From Vibrio sp. RE88 (GTDB lineage: Bacteria; Pseudomonadota; Gammaproteobacteria; Enterobacterales; Vibrionaceae), in contig NZ_VTYQ01000007.1 in NCBI RefSeq assembly GCF_013113835.1, forward strand, positions 62,001 through 126,000: a DNA stretch of 64,000 nt, written 5' to 3'. Shown in pieces: positions 1 to 7,699 of the stretch. The stretch's first letter is position 1. Each line of letters opens with the position of its first letter. A program made the position numbers and the translations under genes. Below the pieces are notes generated by a model. That model ran no database searches and was not told the DNA's origin. It saw only the letters and a program-made list of their open reading frames with translations.

Positions 1-420
1 TAGATGCGGGTAACCGGCAATGCTAAAACATAAAGAAGCGTTAAACAGTTCATCCGCGGCCTCCTCACCCTTCAATTCATTTGAACGCTTGTGGTGAAGC
101 ATACCCAGCTTGGTCCACTCGTAAGTCCAGTTACCACTGTGATAACCCATTACGGTATCCAGCCACTCGTCGTGAGTACGTGAATGCTTTGAGGAGGCAA
201 TCTTTGCCAGAACCGCTTCGACTTCAATAGGATCTAAACCTTGCCATGCCCACTGCATTCGACGCAGGTTTCGATACCATTTAAAGCCATCTTGTTCGCG
301 CTTTTCATCCAGCATCGACTGGCTGCTGGGCATGTATTGCGTCAGTGCGGAGGTTTCTCTGGCTTGTTTATGATTGGTGAACAGGGTTTCGGAGAGGTTT
401 TTGCTCACTTCTTCAGACAT
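1..420 (-). CDS. frsA: FrsA-like esterase (5' part of gene, runs off the window)
   Basis: The minus strand is open from an ATG at 418-420 to the window edge and gives 140 residues beginning MSEEVSKNLSETLF. The stretch around residues 40-105 (GFKWYRNLRRMQWAWQGLDP, then the HSGNWTYEW region) matches my memory of the N-terminal part of FrsA (YafA). FrsA is a cytosolic alpha/beta-hydrolase-fold esterase reported to bind EIIA-Glc and to affect the balance of fermentation and respiration. The catalytic hydrolase region lies outside the window. The next gene inward is gpt, in the same orientation, and gpt-frsA adjacency is usual in Vibrio and enterobacteria. A hairpin with a U-tract follows gpt, so frsA may have its own promoter in the roughly 215-bp gap. 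No strong Shine-Dalgarno precedes the ATG. Confidence 0.8.
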   Translation of the reverse strand, partial: MSEEVSKNLSETLFTNHKQARETSALTQYMPSSQSMLDEKREQDGFKWYRNLRRMQWAWQGLDPIEVEAVLAKIASSKHSRTHDEWLDTVMGYHSGNWTYEWTKLGMLHHKRSNELKGEEAADELFNASLCFSIAGYPHL

Positions 421-584
421 AAGGAGGCCTAGTTAGAATAATTTTCTACATTGTATACCTGTCACGATGTAAAAGGCAGGCCAGAGTCAAGGTTCACTGG
501 ATTAGTTCACGAAAAGTGATGATAGGAAAATAGAAAAAAGAGAGGCAACATTGGGAAACTACAACAGGCAAATGACAGCCCAAT

Positions 585-610
585 AAAAAATGACCCATTA
601 AGGGCCATTT
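585..610 (-). terminator. Terminator after gpt
   Basis: Read on the minus strand, AATGGCCC and GGGTCATT form an 8-bp stem (one G-U pair) followed by a run of T. It sits about 30 bp past the gpt stop codon. Confidence 0.65.
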
Positions 611-637
611 CTCGTTTACTCAATAATCCAGTGAGGA

Positions 638-1102
638 TTATTTTTGCTTGCGATTGATCGGCTCAGCGTACTGAATCGACATATCCCAAGGCTGCTCGAT
701 CCAAGTCTCCTGCGCGATATCAACCACGTAGTCATCAAGAAGAGCGGCGCCAGATGGTTTCGCACATACCGCAATCAGTTTTGCTTTCGGGTACAGCTCA
801 CGCAGCTTACGAGCGGTATCACCACTGTCTACCAAATCTTCAACGATTAAGTAGCCTTCACCGTCACCTTCTGGTGCTTTCAATACGCTCATATCACGTT
901 GGTGATCGTGGTCGTAACTAGAGATACAAATAGTATCAACGTAACGAATACCCAGTTCACGAGCCAGAATTGCACCTGGAACAAGACCACCACGACTTAC
1001 CGCCCAGATACCTTTCCACTGCTCTGCTGGCATTTGCTGCTCAGCAAGCTCACGACAATAACTGTGCATTTGATCCCAAGTAATAATGAATTTCTTACTC
1101 AT
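638..1102 (-). CDS. gpt: Xanthine(-guanine) phosphoribosyltransferase
   Basis: The 154-residue protein has the usual Gpt length. It transfers phosphoribose from PRPP to xanthine, guanine or hypoxanthine for purine salvage, probably at the inner face of the membrane. The PRPP-binding loop is at about residues 87-96 (VEDLVDSGDT), and the SRGGLVP segment at about 36-42 is the other conserved part of the active site. The C-terminal WIEQPWDMSIQY stretch is typical of the family. The gene lies downstream of a purine permease on the same strand, so uptake and salvage of purine bases are neighbours. A possible terminator separates the two, which suggests they are not strictly one transcript. Confidence 0.95.
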   Translation of the reverse strand: MSKKFIITWDQMHSYCRELAEQQMPAEQWKGIWAVSRGGLVPGAILARELGIRYVDTICISSYDHDHQRDMSVLKAPEGDGEGYLIVEDLVDSGDTARKLRELYPKAKLIAVCAKPSGAALLDDYVVDIAQETWIEQPWDMSIQYAEPINRKQK

Positions 1103-1120
1103 TGTTCTAAACCTAATAAT

Positions 1121-1152
1121 AAAAAGTTGAGGGCCAGTTCATTCAACTCAAC
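1121..1152 (-). terminator. Possible terminator between the purine permease and gpt
   Basis: On the minus strand GTTGAG pairs with CTCAAC across a 15-nt loop and is followed directly by TTTTTATT. The stem is short, so termination may be partial and allow some read-through into gpt. Confidence 0.45.
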
Positions 1153-1182
1153 GTAGAACGCACTACCCCTTGATGAAGCTCT

Positions 1183-2472
1183 TTAAGCAACAATGTACTT
1201 GAAGATAAAGATGGCCGACATTACCCACACACTGAGGGAAACATCACGACCTTTACCACTGAATAATTTGATAGCCGCGTAAGCGATGAAACCAAGAGAA
1301 ATACCTTCCGCAATAGAGAAAGTCAGAGGCATCAGCAAACACGTCACAACAACAGGCGCCGCTTCTGTCAGGTCTCGCCAGTCAATGCTCACCAAGCCAG
1401 AAAGCATCAGAATCGCAACATAAAATAGCGCACCAGCCGTCGCATATGCTGGGATCATACCAGCCAATGGCGAGAAGAATAGAGCAAGTAGGAACAAAAT
1501 ACCAACCACAACAGCGGTTAGACCTGTACGGCCACCAGCGGCAACACCGGATACACTCTCAATGTAAGAAGTCGTGTTTGACGTACCCAACAGAGCACCT
1601 ACCGAAGTAGCGGTTGAGTCCGCAAGAAGAGCTTTATTCAGGCGAGGAATTTTACCATCTTTATCCATCAGACCCGCTTTTTGAGACACACCCACTAGCG
1701 TGCCAGCAGTATCAAATAAGTCGACGAAAAGGAAAGCAAAAACCACTGAAATCATACCGATCTCAAATACTGCAGAAAAATCCAACTGCATGAAGGTCGG
1801 AGCAATGCTTGGTGGTGTTGACATGATGCCACCCCACTGCACATCACCAAACGCCAAACCTAAGCCAGTGACCGCCAAAATAGCGATCATCACCGCGCCT
1901 TTTACGCCACGATGAACCAGTGCAATAGTCAGGAAGAAGCCAATTGAAGCTAGTACTGCAGGTAATGAAGTAATCGAGCCAAGAGAAACAAGCGTCGCTG
2001 GGTTATCAACCACAATGCCTGCATTCTTTAACGCGATAAATGCTAAGAACAAGCCAATACCCGCCGAGATACCCGTGCGCAAAGAAAGTGGGATGGAGTT
2101 TATGATCCACTCTCGAATCTTAAACACACTCAATAGGATGAATAGCACACCGGATACAAATACTGCTGCTAGAGCAACTTGCCATGTATAGCCCATACCC
2201 AGAACTACGGCGTAGGTGAAAAAGGCGTTCAGACCCATTCCCGGTGCCTGAGCGATTGGGTAGTTAGCGACAAAACCCATGATGAAACAGCCGATAGCCG
2301 CTGCCAGACAGGTCGCCACAAAGACAGCTCCACGATCCATACCTGCATCAGCCAAAATAGCCGGGTTTACAAAGATGATGTAAGCCATGGTAAGGAAGGT
2401 TGTCATACCGGCTATGATCTCAGTTTTTACATTCGTGCCGTGTTCACTGAGCTTGAATATTTTTTCGAACAT
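1183..2472 (-). CDS. NCS2-family purine base permease (AzgA/AdeP type)
   Basis: The 429-residue polytopic inner-membrane protein starts MFEKIFKLSEHGTNVKTEI, a typical opening for the AzgA branch of NCS2 transporters. The AzgA signature is visible as FVDLFDTAGTLVG near residue 250. Family members import adenine, guanine or hypoxanthine with protons. The downstream neighbour gpt uses such bases, and a PurR-like operator lies just downstream of a strong -10 in front of the gene. Both points support purines rather than uracil or xanthine as substrate. The exact base cannot be told from sequence. Confidence 0.88.
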   Translation of the reverse strand: MFEKIFKLSEHGTNVKTEIIAGMTTFLTMAYIIFVNPAILADAGMDRGAVFVATCLAAAIGCFIMGFVANYPIAQAPGMGLNAFFTYAVVLGMGYTWQVALAAVFVSGVLFILLSVFKIREWIINSIPLSLRTGISAGIGLFLAFIALKNAGIVVDNPATLVSLGSITSLPAVLASIGFFLTIALVHRGVKGAVMIAILAVTGLGLAFGDVQWGGIMSTPPSIAPTFMQLDFSAVFEIGMISVVFAFLFVDLFDTAGTLVGVSQKAGLMDKDGKIPRLNKALLADSTATSVGALLGTSNTTSYIESVSGVAAGGRTGLTAVVVGILFLLALFFSPLAGMIPAYATAGALFYVAILMLSGLVSIDWRDLTEAAPVVVTCLLMPLTFSIAEGISLGFIAYAAIKLFSGKGRDVSLSVWVMSAIFIFKYIVA

Positions 2473-2492
2473 AATCGAATTCCAAAGGGTAA

Positions 2493-2508
2493 AAGTAAAC
2501 GGTTGCGT
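2493..2508. promoter_or_regulatory. PurR-like operator upstream of the purine permease
   Basis: The 16-mer AAGTAAACGGTTGCGT matches the PurR consensus ACGCAAACGTTTGCGT at 13 of 16 positions. It begins about 8 bp downstream of the start expected from the TATAAT at 2523-2528, a position suited to blocking early transcription. Confidence 0.6.
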
Positions 2509-2522
2509 AATCGATTGGCGGG

Positions 2523-2528
2523 ATTATA
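2523..2528 (-). promoter_or_regulatory. -10 element of the purine permease promoter
   Basis: A perfect TATAAT is present on the minus strand about 50 bp before the permease ATG. The expected -35 (near GGAATT) is weak. Confidence 0.5.
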
Positions 2529-2824
2529 GAGTCTACAAATGGCAAATTCCAGATAGAATTAGGACTCTAATCAATATTTCTATCTGTAAAACTCTGTCTC
2601 AAACACCCCACCTTAGTGAACATTAGTAAAAAATCCCCTAAGTTCAATAAATAACGTTGGTGTATCTCAGAGTTTGTGAAAGGTGATTTTTTCGACCATG
2701 TAGCAAACTTACATCGAAGAAAAAGCCCCGAAATGGGATTGGATATGTGTTTATGCGAATAAAAAGAAGCAAAGCTGATGAGAATAGAGAAATCATGCCA
2801 TTGCAGCAGATCTTTTCAGCAGAT

Positions 2825-2852
2825 AAAAAAACGCCACTCAAATTGAGTGGCG
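2825..2852 (-). terminator. Intrinsic terminator of the small RNA
   Basis: CGCCACTCAA pairs perfectly with TTGAGTGGCG and is followed by seven T on the minus strand. There is no long gene directly upstream on this strand, so it marks the end of a short transcript. Confidence 0.85.
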
Positions 2853-2938
2853 GTTGAATCATGTCAGCAAATTAGGAGCTGTAATAAAATTCCAATTATA
2901 GGGGTGAACAAACTTGTTCGAGAGTCACAAGCTCGGAA

Positions 2939-3025
2939 TTAGTAACCGAAGCTCGTTGGGTATGCAAAATTGCCAGTGTAAACAGAGTTGTTTATCCAGA
3001 ATGTTGCACTTGGTAAACCTTTCAT
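2939..3025 (-). CDS. 28-residue micropeptide (VcdP-like candidate)
   Basis: An ATG at 3023-3025 is preceded by AGAAGGTGATAGTT, a strong Shine-Dalgarno with good spacing. The ORF reads MKGLPSATFWINNSV at its start and ends PTSFGY before TAA. It is rich in aromatic residues and Asn/Ser, has no obvious membrane helix, and is not part of any longer frame. It lies in the first two thirds of the small RNA, about 113 nt from the predicted 5' end. V. cholerae VcdP is a 29-residue protein that stimulates GltA. Length and setting agree, but homology has not been tested. Confidence 0.65.
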   Translation of the reverse strand: MKGLPSATFWINNSVYTGNFAYPTSFGY

Positions 3026-3179
3026 AACTATCACCTTCTAAATCAATGAAAACAGATAACAAATATTGATTTCTCGGTTCCTTGGAGGCGACAAATCGGA
3101 CTCATCCTTTGAGCATTTTCTCTTCGCTTTCGAAGTTGGTTACTAATATACCCCAAAGAAAATTAATTACAACAACAAA

Positions 3180-3195
3180 AGTGACAAAAGTCACA
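3180..3195. promoter_or_regulatory. CRP-type site upstream of the small RNA
   Basis: On the minus strand the site reads TGTGACTTTTGTCACT and matches TGTGA-N6-TCACA at 9 of 10 defined positions. Its centre is about 50 bp upstream of the predicted small RNA start. That fits neither of the usual activating positions (-41.5 or -61.5) and would suit repression. The site is about 295 bp upstream of pepD, so a role there is less likely. Confidence 0.65.
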
Positions 3196-3363
3196 TAAAT
3201 TTCAAAAAATGACTTAAATCAAATGAATTTGGTAATTAAATTACAGGGAATATCAATTCCAATATTAATTTTATTACACTCAATAAGAACTTAGTCTCAC
3301 ATAGAAAAATCATTGAATCTAGGTTCTGTGATGACAGCGAAACATTTCGTTTCTGCTTTTACT

Positions 3364-3383
3364 ACTACCTAACCTTAGGTAGT
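3364..3383. repeat. Perfect 9-bp inverted repeat upstream of pepD
   Basis: ACTACCTAA and TTAGGTAGT flank a 2-bp centre. It lies about 110 bp before pepD and just before a -10-like TATTCT. It could be an operator or a leader hairpin; I do not recognise the motif. Confidence 0.4.
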
Positions 3384-3490
3384 GCTATTCTGTGCCTCTC
3401 TACCCAATAGGTCAGATTTGGTTTTTTGTTCTGTTTAATTGACACAATTGCCTAACAAGATCTGGCATTATTATGATTAAGGAGTCATCC

Positions 3491-4963
3491 GTGTCTGAAT
3501 TCCATTCTGAAATCAGCAACTTATCACCTGCACCATTATGGCAGTTTTTCGATAAGATCTGCTCTATCCCTCACCCTTCTAAACATGAAGAAGCGCTCGC
3601 TCAATACATTGTGGGCTGGGCGACTGAGCAAGGCCTAGATGTCCGTCGCGATCCGACGGGCAATGTTTTCATTAAAAAGCCAGCAACACCTGGCATGGAA
3701 AACAAGAAAGGCGTAGTTCTTCAAGCACACATCGATATGGTGCCGCAAAAGAATGAAGACACGGATCATGACTTCACTAAAGATCCTATCCAACCTTATA
3801 TAGACGGCGAATGGGTAACCGCAAAAGGCACCACTCTAGGTGCAGACAACGGTATGGGTATGGCGTCTTGCCTAGCAGTGCTAGCATCTACCGATATCAA
3901 ACACGGCCCGATTGAAGTGCTTCTGACTATTGATGAAGAAGCAGGTATGACAGGTGCCTTTGGCCTGGAAGCTGGCTGGTTAGAAGGTGAGGTTCTGCTA
4001 AACACCGACTCTGAGCAAGAAGGCGAAGTCTACATGGGCTGTGCGGGCGGTATTGATGGCGAAATGACGTTCGACATCAAGCGCGAAGCGATCCCTGCGG
4101 GCTACGTAACTCGTCAGCTAGTATTGAAAGGTCTGAAAGGCGGCCACTCTGGTTGTGATATCCATACTGGTCGTGGTAACGCGAACAAACTTGTCGCTCG
4201 TTTCCTAGCAGGTCACGCACAAGAGCTGGATCTACGTCTGGTTGAATTCCGTGGCGGTAGCCTGCGTAATGCAATTCCACGTGAAGCATTCGTGACTGTC
4301 GCAATCCCTGCTGAAAATGAAGCTAAGCTGGCTGAACTATTCAACTTCTACACTGACTTGCTGAAGCGGGAGTTAGGAAAAGTAGAAACAGACATCGTTT
4401 CATTCAACGAAGCCATCGAAACCAGCGAGCAAGTACTGGCCATCGCTGATCAGCAACGTTTTATCGCTGCCCTGAATGCTTGTCCTAACGGCGTGATCCG
4501 CATGAGTGACGAGATCGAAGGCGTGGTAGAAACATCTCTGAACGTGGGCGTTGTGACCACAGAGAGCGATAAGATCAACGTACTTTGCCTAGTTCGTTCA
4601 TTGATTGACTCAGGTCGTCATCAAGTTGAAAGCATGCTGACATCCGTAGCGGAGCTGGCAGGAGCTAAGATTGTTTTCTCTGGCGCATACCCAGGCTGGA
4701 AACCAGATGCAGACTCTGAAATCATGGCTATCTTCCGTGATATGTACGAAGGCATATACGGCCATAAGCCAAACATCATGGTCATTCATGCTGGTCTAGA
4801 GTGTGGCCTGTTTAAAGAACCGTACCCGAACATGGACATGGTTTCTTTTGGTCCAACGATCAAATTCCCACACTCGCCAGACGAGAAAGTGAAAATCGAC
4901 ACGGTTGCTCTATTCTGGGATCAAATGGTCGCGCTATTGGAAGCGATTCCTGAGAAAGCTTAA
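3491..4963 (+). CDS. pepD: Aminoacyl-histidine dipeptidase (peptidase D, M20 family)
   Basis: The protein is a cytosolic zinc dipeptidase that cleaves Xaa-His and other dipeptides such as carnosine. The likely start is GTG at 3491, because AAGGAG at 3479-3484 sits at ideal spacing before it. The frame is also open from an ATG at 3473, which would place that Shine-Dalgarno inside the gene. From the GTG the protein is 490 residues, close to the 485 of E. coli PepD. M20 metal and catalytic residues are present: His80-x-Asp82 (AHIDM), Asp119 (GADNG), Glu149/Glu150 (DEEAG), and a C-terminal His in FPHSPDEKV. The gene stands alone and ends at a strong terminator. Confidence 0.95.
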   Translation: MSEFHSEISNLSPAPLWQFFDKICSIPHPSKHEEALAQYIVGWATEQGLDVRRDPTGNVFIKKPATPGMENKKGVVLQAHIDMVPQKNEDTDHDFTKDPIQPYIDGEWVTAKGTTLGADNGMGMASCLAVLASTDIKHGPIEVLLTIDEEAGMTGAFGLEAGWLEGEVLLNTDSEQEGEVYMGCAGGIDGEMTFDIKREAIPAGYVTRQLVLKGLKGGHSGCDIHTGRGNANKLVARFLAGHAQELDLRLVEFRGGSLRNAIPREAFVTVAIPAENEAKLAELFNFYTDLLKRELGKVETDIVSFNEAIETSEQVLAIADQQRFIAALNACPNGVIRMSDEIEGVVETSLNVGVVTTESDKINVLCLVRSLIDSGRHQVESMLTSVAELAGAKIVFSGAYPGWKPDADSEIMAIFRDMYEGIYGHKPNIMVIHAGLECGLFKEPYPNMDMVSFGPTIKFPHSPDEKVKIDTVALFWDQMVALLEAIPEKA

Positions 4964-4990
4964 CCCGCTCGTCCTATAGAAAAACTAGTC

Positions 4991-5020
4991 AAAAGCCAGC
5001 GGGAAACCGCTGGCTTTTTT
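4991..5020 (+). terminator. Terminator after pepD
   Basis: AAGCCAGCGG pairs with CCGCTGGCTT around a short loop and a T-run follows. It lies 28 bp after the pepD stop. Confidence 0.9.
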
Positions 5021-5181
5021 GTTATCGACTTTGATAATCAATTTTTGTCGTCACGGTGAAATTAATTCGTTAGTCACCCTCAACTCTCGCTGATACAGTC
5101 GCCGCCGTTGAAGCGCCATAGGCAATCCATCTTGCCCACTTCAACCCCTATAACAGATACACGCTATCCGTTATATCGGGG

Positions 5182-5203
5182 GATGCTCGGTTCTCAGAGC
5201 ATC
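5182..5203 (+). repeat. Hairpin in the leader of the rimB-rimK operon
   Basis: GATGCTC and GAGCATC form a 7-bp stem with an 8-nt loop, about 30 bp before the first ATG. There is no T-run, so it is not a terminator. It may shape the mRNA leader. Confidence 0.35.
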
Positions 5204-5234
5204 TTGATTACTTTCTCAATGTAAATGAAATGCA

Positions 5235-5678
5235 ATGAACGAAAAACTGCTAGTGGGCTGGCGAGAAACCCTGAGCCTTCCTGAGTTAGGTATAGAAAAG
5301 ATCAAGGCAAAAATTGATACCGGAGCCAGAACTTCGTGTCTGCACACATTCAAAGTCGAGAGTTTCCATAAGGATGCTGAGCTATGGGTCAGATTCTGGA
5401 TTCATCCTTTGCAGCGTGATAACTCACAAGAGGTAGTGTGCGAAGCAAAAGTCATCGACCAACGTGTTGTGCGCGATTCTGGAGGCCATGAGGAAACACG
5501 TTATGTAATTGAATCGACAATCCGACTCGGTCAGCAAAGTTGGAAAGCGGAGTTGACGTTAACCAATCGTGAAAACATGGCATTTCGCATGTTGTTAGGC
5601 CGTACTGCAATGCACCATCGCATGCTTGTCGACCCTGTTAAATCGTTTTTAGTCCCCTTCGAGGAAAACCAACAATGA
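5235..5678 (+). CDS. RimB-like retropepsin-fold protein (ATP-dependent zinc protease family)
   Basis: The 147-residue protein belongs to the small family annotated as ATP-dependent zinc protease (Pfam Zn_protease). It carries KIDTGARTSCLH at residues 26-37, where the D-T-G-A motif (Asp28) is the aspartic-protease-like signature of the retropepsin fold. In Pseudomonas a homologue, RimB, is encoded with RimK and modulates its glutamylation of ribosomal protein S6. Here it is the first gene of a three-gene operon and overlaps rimK by ATGA. This supports a RimK-linked role over general proteolysis. Its substrate is unknown to me. Confidence 0.8.
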   Translation: MNEKLLVGWRETLSLPELGIEKIKAKIDTGARTSCLHTFKVESFHKDAELWVRFWIHPLQRDNSQEVVCEAKVIDQRVVRDSGGHEETRYVIESTIRLGQQSWKAELTLTNRENMAFRMLLGRTAMHHRMLVDPVKSFLVPFEENQQ

Positions 5679-6580
5679 AAATCGGTATTCTGTCTCGCAA
5701 CGCCAATCTGTACTCAACCAAGCGTTTGATCGAAGCGTGTCAGAAACGTGGTCACGAAGTAAAAGTGATCGACGCGCTACGCTGCTATATGAACATTAAC
5801 TCGGATAAACCTGAGATTCACTTTAAAGGCGAAGAGTTATCGGGGTTCGATGCAATTATTCCACGTATTGGTGCATCCGTGACTTTTTACGGCACAGCTG
5901 TACTGCGACAATTTGAAATGATGGGGGTTTACCCAGTCAACGAGTCAGTGGCTATTACGCGCTCGCGCGACAAACTGCGTTCTATGCAGTTACTGTCTCG
6001 TAAAGGCATAGGCATGCCGGTTACCGGATTTGCTAGCAAACCCGATGATGTCAAAGACTTACTAGACATGGTCGGCGGAGCTCCAGTCGTGATCAAATTG
6101 CTTGAAGGCACTCAAGGCATTGGCGTGGTGTTAGCTGAAACACGTAAAGCAGCAGAAAGTGTTGTCGAGGCTTTCATGGGACTGAAAGCCAACATCATGG
6201 TTCAGGAGTACATTAAGGAAGCTGGTGGTGCTGACATTCGATGCTTTGTGATTGGTGATAAAGTGATCGCGGCAATGAAGCGTCAGGGCGCAGAAGGTGA
6301 GTTCCGTTCTAATCTGCACCGCGGTGGCAGCGCGTCACTCATCAAAATAACCCCAGAAGAACGTCGTACTGCGATTGCTGCGGCAAAAGTCATGGGGCTC
6401 AACGTTGCTGGAGTGGATCTACTAAGATCGGAACGGGGCCCTTTGGTGATGGAAGTCAACTCTTCACCAGGTTTAGAAGGTATTGAAGCAGCAACAGGCA
6501 AAGACATTGCAGGCATGATCGTCGAGTTTATCGAGAAAAATGCCTCAACCAAAAGGACTAGAACTCGTGGCAAAGGCTAA
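5675..6580 (+). CDS. rimK: Ribosomal protein S6--L-glutamate ligase RimK
   Basis: The 301-residue protein is an ATP-grasp ligase that adds glutamates to the C-terminus of ribosomal protein S6 (E. coli RimK has 300 residues). It opens MKIGILSRNANLYSTKRL and contains ATP-grasp elements, including PVVIKLLEGTQGIGVVLAE at about 130-148 and the metal-binding VMEVNSSPGLEGIE near residue 260. The start overlaps the upstream rimB-like gene (ATGA) and the end overlaps the next gene, so the three are very likely cotranslated. The Arg/Lys-rich tail (TKRTRTRGKG) is coded by the overlap region. Confidence 0.92.
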   Translation: MKIGILSRNANLYSTKRLIEACQKRGHEVKVIDALRCYMNINSDKPEIHFKGEELSGFDAIIPRIGASVTFYGTAVLRQFEMMGVYPVNESVAITRSRDKLRSMQLLSRKGIGMPVTGFASKPDDVKDLLDMVGGAPVVIKLLEGTQGIGVVLAETRKAAESVVEAFMGLKANIMVQEYIKEAGGADIRCFVIGDKVIAAMKRQGAEGEFRSNLHRGGSASLIKITPEERRTAIAAAKVMGLNVAGVDLLRSERGPLVMEVNSSPGLEGIEAATGKDIAGMIVEFIEKNASTKRTRTRGKG

Positions 6581-7631
6581 GATCAATCGCGTGTTTGACA
6601 TTCTCGGCGAGCAAATCTCGCCGGGACAAAGAAAGGTGGTAGAGCTAGAGTCAGCAAAACTCTATACCCACTCTCCTTTGTCGATCCCAATCGAAGTCAT
6701 CAATGGGAAATTTGCAGGGCCAACGCTGATGGTTAATGCCGCCATCCATGGTGATGAACTCAATGGCGTGGAGATAGTCCGTCAGTTAATCAACACCATT
6801 GATGCACAAAAACTAAAAGGCACTGTGATCGCAGTGCCTATCGTTAACGTGTTTGGCTTTATTCATAAATCACGTTATTTGCCAGATAGGCGTGACCTGA
6901 ACCGCTGTTTTCCCGGCAGCGACAAAGGCTCACTGGCTTCTCGAATGGCAAGTGCTTTCTTCAATCAGGTGGCAAAACGTTGTGACTATATACTCGACTT
7001 ACATACTGGCGCGATTCATCGCACTAACTTACCGCAGATTCGGGCGGACTTAAGCAATCCTGAAACACTGCGAATTGCACAGGCCTTTGCCACCCCTGTC
7101 ATTGTTGATGCTCCTTTAAGAGATGGCTCACTGCGCAGTGAGGCCGAGCGTCTGGGGATCCCAGTGCTGACTTACGAAGCAGGAGAAGCACTGCGATTTG
7201 AGCCTATTTGCATCAATGCCGGTTTTATTGGCGTGAAACGTGTGATGCAAGCCATTGGCATGTTACGACCAGGCCGTAAAAAGCTTCCAGAGCCCGTGAT
7301 CGCCAAGTCCACCAGTTGGATACGAGCGGAAAGCGACGGGATTCTGCGTACTGTAGTGACACTGGGTGAAAAAGTAGCGAAAGGCCAAACGTTAGCCTTC
7401 ATAAGCGCCCCGCTGGGACACAGTGAGATTGAGCTTAAAGCCCATAAGGGCGGCATTGTGATTGGCCAACAAACTCTTCCCTTAGTCAATGAAGGGGATG
7501 CCGTGTTTCATTTGGCTTATTTTGTCGAAGATGACCAACAAGTGGAGCAGGTTGTAGAAGAGTTTATTGAAGAAGTTATCGACGCCGATCTGGAACCGCT
7601 GACAACAGGTCAAATTCAATCTTCAACCTAA
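6567..7631 (+). CDS. Succinylglutamate desuccinylase/aspartoacylase-family zinc hydrolase
   Basis: This is an AstE/AspA-type M14-like zinc hydrolase. The zinc site is visible as HGDE (His61 and Glu64 counted from the GTG) and LDLHTG (His146). A C-terminal small barrel like a biotinyl/lipoyl domain follows (GEKVAKGQTLAFIS). I chose GTG at 6567 because AAGGA lies about 10 bp before it and the overlap with rimK drops to 14 bp. An ATG at 6540 in the same frame would add nine residues. Family members remove acyl or aminoacyl groups from amino acids. Lying third in a rimK operon, it may act on glutamyl conjugates, but that is inference. It is not astE of the arginine pathway, since no other ast genes are present. 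Confidence 0.8.
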   Translation: MAKAKINRVFDILGEQISPGQRKVVELESAKLYTHSPLSIPIEVINGKFAGPTLMVNAAIHGDELNGVEIVRQLINTIDAQKLKGTVIAVPIVNVFGFIHKSRYLPDRRDLNRCFPGSDKGSLASRMASAFFNQVAKRCDYILDLHTGAIHRTNLPQIRADLSNPETLRIAQAFATPVIVDAPLRDGSLRSEAERLGIPVLTYEAGEALRFEPICINAGFIGVKRVMQAIGMLRPGRKKLPEPVIAKSTSWIRAESDGILRTVVTLGEKVAKGQTLAFISAPLGHSEIELKAHKGGIVIGQQTLPLVNEGDAVFHLAYFVEDDQQVEQVVEEFIEEVIDADLEPLTTGQIQSST

Positions 7632-7633
7632 GC

Positions 7634-7674
7634 AAAAAAACCGCTTACACCTTTTATGATGTAAGCGGTTTTCT
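7634..7674. terminator. Bidirectional terminator between convergent operons
   Basis: AAAACCGCTTACA pairs with TGTAAGCGGTTTT, with A-runs on one side and T-runs on the other. It can end the rim operon on the plus strand and the symporter on the minus strand. Confidence 0.85.
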
Positions 7675-7699
7675 CTTCAAGTATCGACTTTCAAGTTGA

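Larger units (their letters stand above)
2823..3138 (-). ncRNA. Free-standing small RNA gene with internal 28-codon ORF, VcdRP-like
   Basis: A self-contained transcription unit of about 315 nt is visible on the minus strand. It has a -10 TATATT (3145-3150), a -35-like TTGTAA (3167-3172, 16-bp spacer), a 28-codon ORF with a strong Shine-Dalgarno, and a perfect 10-bp terminator hairpin with seven T at the end. A CRP-type site lies just upstream. The 3' part after the ORF carries a C-rich stretch (CACCCC, complement of 2901-2906) that could pair with G-rich ribosome binding sites. V. cholerae VcdRP is a described dual-function RNA: about 300 nt, encoding a 29-residue protein that binds citrate synthase, repressed by CRP, and targeting sugar PTS mRNAs. 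This architecture agrees with it. I assign it by architecture only, since I cannot compare the sequences here. Confidence 0.7.

Noticed and set aside
2473..2640. Purine riboswitch upstream of the purine permease
   Set aside because: The conserved purine aptamer segments are not present; a PurR-type operator explains the region better.
2644..2862. 72-codon frame on the minus strand
   Set aside because: It starts inside the small RNA terminator and ends in non-coding A+T-rich DNA; composition is not protein-like.
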